Assembly (NCBI GenBank): GCA_937889855.1
Contig: CALBYK010000113.1
Location: 1-12,677 of the forward strand
Reading direction: 5' to 3'
DNA: 12,677 nucleotides
Origin: an uncultured Prevotella sp.
Lineage (GTDB): Bacteria > Bacteroidota > Bacteroidia > Bacteroidales > Bacteroidaceae
Part shown: in pieces, positions 11,301-12,677 of the stretch
Layout of the letters: the number at the start of each line of letters is the position of its first letter
Position numbering within the stretch: the first letter of the stretch is position 1
Notes under the pieces: generated by a model
Told to the model about the DNA's origin: nothing
Seen by the model: only the letters and a program-made list of their open reading frames with translations
Database searches by the model: none
Translations under genes and position numbers: made by a program

Positions 11301-12562
11301 AGTTCAGGCGAATAATACAACGTATTCTGCTGGGCGGCAGTCAACTTGTAAGCACTGCTATACATCGCGACCACTCCGCCACGGCGCACTCTGTTTGAGC
11401 TGCTGGTCGTGATTGCCGGTCCGTACACATAGATATTCGTGGGCAGGATGGCATTATCGGTTCTGAAGCTGCTGGCACAGCCGATACCAGCCGAAATAGT
11501 CACGTCGTTGTTGACATGCGCGTTTTTCAGCATATTCATCTCCGTGGCGGCTGCAATGTTGTAGATTTTGTATCGCTTGCCGTCAAGATAGCCAATGATA
11601 CCGCCCATACGATATTTTCCGGCAGTAGTGTAGGTTTCTCCGTTGTCGGTAACTTTCGACTGCTGGATGATGATGTTGCTTATTTCGGCATTGTCGGTCA
11701 AGTCGCCCGCTACGACACCTATCTTCACCGTACCCTTTCCCACTGGTTGATAACCAGCCTGCTTCTCCACTTTCGCGTTGTCGATAATCAGGTTGGTCAC
11801 AGTGGCATATCCACTTTCGCCTGACGACTTGCCATACAGACGCGAGAATAGTCCCCACGAAGACTCATAATCGTTCTCGTTGGTCCAGGATATGTGCATG
11901 TTGCTCACGGTGTGTCCGTCACCGTCAAACTTGCCCGCAAAGAAATGCCGCGTCTTGGTGCTCCATGTACCGATAGGCATCCATAAGCCCCTGCCCAGGT
12001 TGATGTCGCCCGACAACTTGAAGTATTTGCCGGAGTACATCTGCTCGGCATTGCCATTGGTCACGTTGCGTGCCAGCAAGGCAAGCTCAAGGTCGTTGCT
12101 GATGAGATAAGGCTTATCCTTGCTTCCGTCACCTTGTGTGCCGTCGGCATAAGCGTGGAAATCGTCGGCATAGAAATGGCCGCCGTCGTAGTCCTCGCCG
12201 TAGGTCTTTGGGGTGATGTCAAAATCAAGTGTCTGCGACTCTGCGTCAGGGCTGCTGACCGTCACTCTTGCCTTGCGCACCTCGCTGCTGAGAGGAAGTG
12301 TGACGGTCTTGCCGTTGTCCGACAATCCACTGGTCACAGTCTTGCCGTCCACGCTCCATGCAATGGTGCTCCCTTCCGGGATGTTGTCCGTCTGCAGCGT
12401 GTATGCCACTGTCCAACTGGTGAAATCCAGCATTTCCTTGATGTCATCGGTGCTGATGGTCTGCGCCCATATCGCCTGTGCGCTTACAGTCAGCAATATC
12501 ATCAGCGTGAAGAATCTTCTGTATATCTTATGGAGCATATCTTGTGTCATTGTAATATTCAT
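1..12562 (-). CDS. Giant secreted glycine-rich repeat protein, 3' end beyond window (partial)
   Basis: One open frame of 4,187 codons from ATG 12562 to the window edge with no stop. An in-frame TAA at 12592-12590 bounds it upstream. The N-terminus is a signal peptide (basic K12/R15/R16, hydrophobic 17-33, A-I-W-A before Q34), so the protein is exported. In order it holds a GLUG-like block (144-365), Ig-like segments (468-655), a conserved entry segment (660-860), about forty [I/V]-[Y/F]-G-G-G modules (833-3410) and a non-repeat tail containing a W-Y-V motif near 3858 and an N-C-A-L-P-G-E-M motif near 4153. The regular T-x-V-x-[I/V]-x-G-G strand and GGG turn pattern suggests a beta-solenoid or similar elongated fold. 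Huge proteins of this style are common but mostly uncharacterised in Prevotella and relatives; a surface adhesin or stalk is inferred. No catalytic motif was seen. The C-terminus, where any sorting signal would lie, is outside the window. Internal ATGs at 12550 and 12538 are alternative starts. Confidence is high for the gene, low for function. Confidence 0.95.
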   Translation of the reverse strand, partial: MNITMTQDMLHKIYRRFFTLMILLTVSAQAIWAQTISTDDIKEMLDFTSWTVAYTLQTDNIPEGSTIAWSVDGKTVTSGLSDNGKTVTLPLSSEVRKARVTVSSPDAESQTLDFDITPKTYGEDYDGGHFYADDFHAYADGTQGDGSKDKPYLISNDLELALLARNVTNGNAEQMYSGKYFKLSGDINLGRGLWMPIGTWSTKTRHFFAGKFDGDGHTVSNMHISWTNENDYESSWGLFSRLYGKSSGESGYATVTNLIIDNAKVEKQAGYQPVGKGTVKIGVVAGDLTDNAEISNIIIQQSKVTDNGETYTTAGKYRMGGIIGYLDGKRYKIYNIAAATEMNMLKNAHVNNDVTISAGIGCASSFRTDNAILPTNIYVYGPAITTSSSNRVRRGGVVAMYSSAYKLTAAQQNTLYYSPELALTGSNIDNYGTSKDIASFGLDFATLCNNYISDKSLDKKMWSYFSNRQQFSFNTTLLKVERGTEDVLTVVDDNDVASTENYDWYVSYDNIAWKKLNTSSCSSYSLPRQNYNQYVYAILPDGSSRTNIEIVEAITMTAEIDSKTTPDTYVVTLSNNTQTSNDGLGLQITYEWYNGETLVATGSNTFKRPDSAGEYDKYSCHITVYSGTLLLLDKWFNTTTVVYLNPSDTDGTLETDRMKSDDWGYTPEKPMTTWKGAYSKLSPNASWNDNYIVLMGISSATVTNDKENGFSVTANYQGDGNLSHDAWKNVMDNSPLARNATITGKWEDNNGAIHDYNGKIEITGQSAGLPIWGDTRFRDITFLNTSIVDVNYYKVIFCQYNNLEMGKGIRMEGFRRVMPGYATIDGAVTNAFHIFGGFNNDARFYPLNTEAKIKDFEASMPHGREGFKITVKSGFYSCICAGGRQTGSTSSVGAQNGVMGTPNMPIKCTIDIDIDHEWNEENNEKRTLENSKSLTGQTRKNDYDIGIILAGNHEGAMYADVDINIKSGRVARVVNGTLGNERETYLEYPGESGKKYHVPDNTFMGRANINIDPASSESNKSEDVDGRVVITELYGGSTGRGQDVGKTVNNPFYGYSTITINGGTFKILPDDNTEKSKIFSGIYGAGAGGMNGIGYGNDNDETHTQDESIPYWNADKTVMLYGPYADAKDKLIKYHCYNAKENTYTDVDPKETNTKIVINGGKFGLPTDSIDGIYAGGSGYMSSGLWIADGIPSIYGGNIYGTKDGIATTLTINGGEFYCKNGIFAGGRGTDYYYQNNPYKGTASKYTDLGKTYGNVELDINGGIFHCPVYGGGYGVADATLEGTSEISTLSNMAKIYGKSTLNIYGGTFYKNIYGGGDMAQIEYQGDATNVTIGDRADIRGSVFAGGNGRPLRVSAYSATDGCTQSPEAVGLVKGSTNLVFQGTTQLSPYIYGDIYGGGNLAQVTDSTQIEIFAGHFAGQIFGGGKGELKADGTVRNSADVGANTQVTLAQDQGIQVDMSPNKKNESFSINVIWDKMWKEADTFYGWNSSVDKKEGETIIADSTMFFDEKENKFINPHNIYGGGNIACNVGGKATVVVQKGMTPYELLKTQEWKLSYSDNDNPHFSVFGGGYGPDTKVGSTDVTVDVEGDYSIYDSETDDNNMQLAPSLDQSARKAGSTTIPVFDNSKGIPNFTVLGVLGGGYSGIVTGDTKVTVDGQTFIHRVYGGGFGNPESTTDNTTGEIGGNTEVNVKGAHIYGDVFGGGAGVAPAMASGTHFMQVARVIGTTKVEVSGDALVYGNVYGGGDIANVGTYQAAKPDGYYDQSKLSSVSTLDQDPSSPDAGSFLGYNASGYKTFVNIIGGDIFGQVFGGGRGLKKSQAAEYYKLGRINGNTLVHVANTEKEFASQIITSDGDAIPHIWNRIYGGCAYGTVDGNTLVHIEGGMLGLNIFGGGFGDVAIDDSRLIEKDKEGINSGASTDTEILNMVLGKKDTNNEDTYANVLGNTKVQIDGGSWLWNRKANINGNITTWLASESGNEKISTGYKDFREMVLALNDAASADSAMLARVNAIFKKITSDKSTQEFFDMSTYSFKKNHNIFGGGNRACYVGTYTGDEAGNAFSGTVQEGTGKAVVEINHSPLTDITDTKGNTISLLDCTTLQGFCWVLGNENISHPQFSVFGAGYGANTKVAKAEVYVRPGAITASDGGTALEIGGKQFRYLNQHSDMEVYSALESKMHEDFLKVTDEDKRLYYGSSDGTDKDPKTYLRYRSSRWAWALGAPNFSFMEIHGGGFSGYVLDDAYVETDGELTCRNIYGGGLGAKPYGTVSSGDGYDFGSIGGSVKLFMKTGSVSNNVYGGGAGVESVLGNGGKLVDFPDMARVKGKTEVHIYGERINNQGSQIERTQIYGNVYGGGDVANVGTTKADPKKFEYNDVYVDNNIDHTSLVNIRGAVIFSQIFAGGKGRQKAVCSDYTKLGGIYGNTYVVVDQPAMSYPYCDLATGKSYDPSDNSYMKHPTDGVDRNSDPYIWNRVYGGCENGTVYGNTLVAVNDGYFGHNILGGGWGSCDTTYVDNVAVVDTTSADVTGNTNLFVTGGEMKLTSYWLMDKRFWEPASIIDGITYSPQYDHLVRKFKVNHNIYGGGNIACTVGRKDAGGNLNGSGNTYLTMLKGMLKDSTQVVPGVMDPNKSLFEYDEWREVYNKVGSPHFSVFGGGYGEMTNVLGDTHVDIEMEKRGSIHNYDIKEGEEYKHFISGYSIMDIVGGGYSGKVEGDTHISGKGGCFCRRVFGGGYYNSVKSTNVDIRAIDCRDIFGGGQMGDVLKSTTVNIGSKDVESSDTYKNTDIYVHGNVYGGNDVSGYINVVLDKNGYFKDNGGTGTHVNIYGGRIWGNVYGAGNGDYLYAIDKKGNTKVTVNEDYPFNPNDPNSETESLVYTVPMRENMPSYKAASEAARIVNINSWRPMTNKVNILIEGTSATDTVYIQGDVYGGGNSATVRKVQNFYARTDVTNGSINVNIGSHVRIGRVFMGSNGDALFTATEDNDFMNKFQRLNGDVDDYTKELNFADSIDWINDPSNKGISTLWLSTKNEERPLVYPHMIDLYFQPVETDIQGTILWNGKKDGEGLDDCIIGTFCCGGNRGNMNVYPLSPDDDPGEEEEPKLGNAFEYTFPAGLTITDKIIGGCNNANYDYKGVVSHVGGYLLGNAYSSSYPYIILNINNKFEPVVKDGAYTGGNIYGGCYKTGTVRGDITINLKSDMLEGKSKEMLMKSNELIATNPDYSALNVYGAGYGMESYVYGNTNIKMAEGMACKAPSTSSTEFEPTGTSANFIYGGGQQGNVIGTTNVEILNGHVFKSVTGGSYSGYVWGSTQVKVGYPKFYGVSISGVYRLKRADQNNLDIDKGKDVASETIKQEIHLVAGDIVSQGVYDEIVDILNNETKDFKDITDNKEKYFYEDFTKVTVGWDDININIGDAVYGGGYSLAQGSSVMANNTTVLKYTSAYNLDDIFSNEENYNLSLEDFPDGTTKGFGGNTTILIADTTVANGSSVDRDHITISSQSMKVATIADGEDLLGYYYKDNANAYHYIYQAGKYYKGGNLPDNINENDHNIYEYDNDGGVFGDGHLSYAQGFRSADLTGYGFASATVESPKIINTFQRMDILRLTDNCFSLLGARDYATNGWDKTPFSISRVSEIQMIANDVVTTDRAADAANNITAAKGVLAGNTVNRARNYMGLANNIHYVGALTSNVAFTDRWHDGKGAPGSYGSDTTYMAVKQKYIDDYFGDGAYKGDGNIFEKRNDGTAKNMIGIASGYALKIQNAQELNDGNGIRDSLYYGPVYGVIEMNLIDVREDEGGGYVYADNVHKRMATEGDDASAHDVDFLETTGNFVFPYTLTKGRYIVDDCFPMGYSAITDEGLNPEEGAKAHYWYVTGFNYHYNAHITGYTFDSSGSTPLLFDSNNQDGIVALSGMKPSQEVNILSWKMHKTHNDSYSCDLEKRNYDDNATDHSSNSLKGKYLLNVGAGNSLTYKAEDGFSASLSMQEGLKQDNTTLYSATLPSKFTDGDAKIVFQLSDNADNSTTEYYNDHLSKPCSGTLVLYAPAKQENKDTHVLEEVKGRVAISRLFTKNGEEYVEVNSGKLSSNATYYYKNGETDFYQEISKDSCFYTRNNETGEYHKVEQSEVTLGHDVIYYCYLPRFYTYTVDLTIEYVKGPDINGNITVENCALPGEMVRVKKDKVVVDADQSFSVNGYYWRIGKR
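2333..3223 (-). repeat. Terminal glycine modules (residues about 3114-3410)
   Basis: Six modules after the hinge: I-G-G-C-N-N-A-N-Y (C3116), I-Y-G-G-C-Y-K-T-G-T-V-R-G-D-I-T-I, V-Y-G-A-G-Y-G-M-E-S-Y-V-Y-G-N-T, I-Y-G-G-G-Q-Q-G-N-V-I-G-T-T-N-V, V-T-G-G-S-Y-S-G-Y-V-W-G-S-T-Q-V and, after a charged spacer, V-Y-G-G-G-Y-S-L-A-Q-G (V3406). The pattern 'GGG-x-x-x-G-x-V-x-G-x-T-x-V' is clearest here: a glycine turn followed by two strands. This is the last block of the array. Confidence 0.7.
3284..4018 (-). other. Break in the repeat array with acidic hinge (residues about 2849-3093)
   Basis: Only two modules are seen here (V-Y-G-G-G-N-S-A-T-V near 3810 and V-F-M-G-S-N-G-D near 3690). The rest is non-repeat sequence, followed by a cysteine-rich turn G-T-F-C-C-G-G-N-R-G-N (C3067, C3068; C3061 just before) and a low-complexity acidic hinge S-P-D-D-D-P-G-E-E-E-E-P-K (3081-3093). 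It separates the ordered superrepeats from the last modules and could be a flexible or protease-exposed joint; that role is inferred. Confidence 0.55.
4019..4846 (-). repeat. Diverged, shortened higher-order unit 3 (residues 2573 to about 2848)
   Basis: Starts H-N-I-Y-G-G-G-N-I-A-C-T-V-G (H2573, C2583), then P-H-F-S-V-F-G-G-G-Y-G (F2647) and G-G-G-Y-S-G-K-V-E-G-D-T-H-I (Y2701), matching units 1 and 2. After that it departs: V-F-G-G-G-Y-Y-N-S, I-F-G-G-G-Q-M-G-D, V-Y-G-G-N-D-V-S-G-Y (D2790, at the place of DIANVG) and V-Y-G-A-G-N-G-D. The I-W-N-R-x-Y-G-G-C step is missing. The end point is approximate. Confidence 0.7.
4847..6460 (-). repeat. Higher-order repeat unit 2, 538 residues (2035-2572)
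   Basis: Repeats the order of unit 1 with many substitutions: H-N-I-F-G-G-G-N-R-A-C-Y-V-G (H2035, C2045), P-Q-F-S-V-F-G-A-G-Y-G (F2118), H-G-G-G-F-S-G-Y-V (F2231), I-Y-G-G-G-L-G-A, V-Y-G-G-G-A-G-V, V-Y-G-G-G-D-V-A-N-V-G (D2353), I-F-A-G-G-K-G-R-Q-K, I-W-N-R-V-Y-G-G-C-E-N-G-T-V (C2473), and I-L-G-G-G-W-G-S. It ends in its own insertion (Y-W-L-M-D-K-R-F-W-E-P) running to K-V-N before the next H-N-I-Y-G-G-G. The copies are clearly diverged, so the duplication is not recent. Confidence 0.85.
6461..8011 (-). repeat. Higher-order repeat unit 1, 517 residues (1518-2034)
   Basis: Begins H-N-I-Y-G-G-G-N-I-A-C-N-V-G (H1518, C1528). Then in order: P-H-F-S-V-F-G-G-G-Y-G (F1568), G-G-G-Y-S-G-I-V-T-G-D-T-K-V (Y1643), V-Y-G-G-G-F-G-N, V-F-G-G-G-A-G-V, V-Y-G-G-G-D-I-A-N-V-G (D1746), V-F-G-G-G-R-G-L-K-K, I-W-N-R-I-Y-G-G-C-A-Y-G-T-V-D-G-N-T-L-V-H-I split around C1867, and I-F-G-G-G-F-G-D-V-A. 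It closes with a probably helical insertion (F-R-E-M-V-L-A-L-N-D-A and A-R-V-N-A-I-F-K-K-I) that has no counterpart in the other units. Confidence 0.85.
8012..8758 (-). repeat. Partial higher-order repeat unit 0 (residues 1269-1517)
   Basis: Contains V-Y-G-G-G-Y-G-V (1269), I-Y-G-G-G-D-M-A-Q (D1318), V-F-A-G-G-N-G, I-Y-G-G-G-N-L-A-Q-V (N1400) and I-F-G-G-G-K-G-E-L, in the same order as the AGV, DIANVG and RGLKK steps of the following full unit. It ends with a unit-specific insertion rich in charged and aromatic residues (after V-T-L-A-Q-D) that runs to N-P just before the next H-N-I-Y-G-G-G. It lacks the first half of the unit. Confidence 0.6.
8633..9382 (-). repeat. INGG-x-F / [IV]Y-x-GG ladder (residues about 1061-1310)
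   Basis: Five close copies of an I-[N/Y]-G-G-[T/K/E/I]-F strand, with the second motif residue (N, or Y in the last copy) at 1061, 1159, 1213, 1261 and 1305. Each is followed by an [I/V]-[Y/F]-[G/A]-[G/A]-G turn such as I-Y-G-A-G-A-G, I-Y-A-G-G-S-G, I-F-A-G-G-R-G, V-Y-G-G-G-Y-G and I-Y-G-G-G-D. Spacing shrinks from 98 to 54, 48 and 44 residues. These are probably the basic rungs from which the longer array downstream was built. Confidence 0.75.
9983..10585 (-). other. Conserved entry segment before the repeat array (residues about 660-860)
   Basis: Starts S-D-D-W-G-Y-T-P-E-K-P-M-T-T-W-K-G-A-Y (660-678), then W-N-D-N-Y-I-V-L-M-G, a short N-A-T-I-T-G-K-W strand, and the first module-like turn F-H-I-F-G-G-F-N-N-D (H833). 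In similar giant Bacteroidetes proteins I recall a related 'P-x-x-P-x-x-T-W-x-x-A-Y' opener leading into 'F-x-I-F-G-G' and the glycine repeats. It looks like the N-terminal cap of the solenoid. That family memory is unverified, and the cap role is inferred. Confidence 0.45.
10598..11161 (-). other. Two Ig-like beta-sandwich segments (residues about 468-655)
   Basis: The first segment centres on Y-D-W-Y-V-S-Y-D-N (W504) and ends in Y-V-Y-A-I-L-P-D-G. The second centres on Y-E-W-Y-N-G-E-T-L (W592), followed by G-E-Y-D-K-Y-S-C-H-I-T-V. The 'xWY…' strand followed by 'G-x-Y-x-C/A-x-V' is the usual look of bacterial Ig-like folds. No enzymatic residues are seen. They probably act as spacers between the GLUG-like block and the repeat stalk. 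The fold is inferred from pattern alone. Confidence 0.5.
11468..12133 (-). other. GLUG-like N-terminal block (residues about 144-365)
   Basis: The block opens with G-D-G-S-K-D-K-P-Y-L-I-S (144-155), followed by L-E-L-A-L-L-A, a Y-F-K-L-S-G-D-I-N-L strand, W-M-P-I-G, and F-D-G-D-G-H-T-V-S-N near residue 209. It continues with G-L-F-S-R-L-Y, G-V-V-A-G-D-L and G-G-I-I-G-Y-L repeats. This succession matches the known pattern of GLUG-motif surface proteins of Bacteroidetes, in which a 'GDGS-x-DPYLIS' opener precedes 'GLFG' and 'GGIVG' beta-strand repeats. Its role is unknown; such blocks are common at the exported N-terminus of adhesin-like proteins. The boundaries are approximate. Confidence 0.7.
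12464..12562 (-). other. Signal peptide of the giant protein (residues 1-33)
   Basis: Residues 9-16 form a basic n-region (M-L-H-K-I-Y-R-R). Residues 17-28 are a hydrophobic core (F-F-T-L-M-I-L-L-T-V-S-A). Residues 30-33 (A-I-W-A) make an A-x-x-A type signal peptidase I site before Q34-T35. There is no lipobox cysteine, so a lipoprotein is unlikely. With the start at M9 (12538) the signal would be 25 residues, a more usual length than 33, so the true start is uncertain although the export call is not. Confidence 0.85.
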
Positions 12563-12571
12563 TGTCCGTGA

Positions 12572-12589
12572 GGTTCCTTTTTCCTTGGG
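12572..12589 (-). promoter_or_regulatory. Purine-rich leader, possible ribosome binding site
   Basis: The minus-strand leader reads CCAAGGAAAAAGGAACC and ends 9 bases before ATG 12562. The GGA within GGAACC is 12 bases from that ATG, a loose but workable spacing. Bacteroidales often start translation without a strong Shine-Dalgarno, so this only mildly favours 12562 over the in-frame ATGs at 12550 and 12538. The 32-base gap to the upstream stop is too short to hold an obvious Bacteroidales promoter (TTTG box plus TAnnTTTG), and I see none. Confidence 0.35.
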
Positions 12590-12594
12590 TTATG

Positions 12595-12677
12595 TCATTC
12601 TATCAGCAAGTGTCCTGCGTAGGCATCATCGTCGGCCAATACGTAGAGATAGCGTGGCTGGATGAGAATCCTCACTT
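12595..12677 (-). CDS. C-terminal end of an upstream gene (partial), unknown product
   Basis: Reading the minus strand from the right edge, one frame (first full codon at 12675) gives 26 residues and then TGA at 12597-12595. The other two frames hit stops within this stretch. The peptide starts V-R-I-L-I-Q-P-R-Y-L-Y-V-L and ends G-H-L-L-I-E; the alternating hydrophobic pattern looks like beta-strand from a real protein tail. I do not recognise the family. Its stop lies 32 bases before the giant gene's ATG on the same strand, which fits an operon, perhaps with a partner in surface display. With only 26 codons visible, chance openness cannot be excluded. Confidence 0.5.
   Translation of the reverse strand, partial: VRILIQPRYLYVLADDDAYAGHLLIE

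Overview
The window is almost entirely one gene read on the minus strand. A single frame starts at ATG 12562 and runs without a stop to the other edge of the window. It gives at least 4,187 residues (roughly 450 kDa) and is still open at position 1. I checked codon phase at more than 20 recognisable motifs spread over the gene; all lie in the same frame, so I see no frameshift. The signal peptide, GLUG-like N-terminal block, glycine-rich [I/V]-[Y/F]-G-G-G modules and mixed base composition with weak Shine-Dalgarno use suggest a Bacteroidales gut or oral bacterium, most likely Prevotellaceae. The genus is an inference.

Layout from the start of the gene (right to left on the given strand): signal peptide (residues 1-33); a short beta-rich lead-in; a GLUG-like block (about 144-365); an Ig-like pair (about 468-655); a conserved entry segment (about 660-860); a short INGG-[T/K/E/I]-F ladder (about 1061-1310); a very long array of about forty [I/V]-[Y/F]-G-G-G modules (to about 3410); and a long non-repeat C-terminal region (3411-4187 and beyond). 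Within the array the modules are not random. They recur in a fixed order as a higher-order unit of 517 and 538 residues, seen twice in full (1518-2034 and 2035-2572), once as a partial unit before (1269-1517) and once as a diverged, shortened unit after (2573 to about 2848).

Only 32 bases upstream of the giant gene lies the apparent 3' end of another minus-strand gene (stop at 12597-12595), so the two are probably co-transcribed. Nothing else in the window is supported. The many plus-strand open frames are antisense shadows of the repeat gene. I see no RNA genes, CRISPR array, mobile element or convincing terminator. The likely job of the product is a secreted or surface-exposed stalk or adhesin. 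That is inferred from architecture only; no enzymatic motif was recognised.
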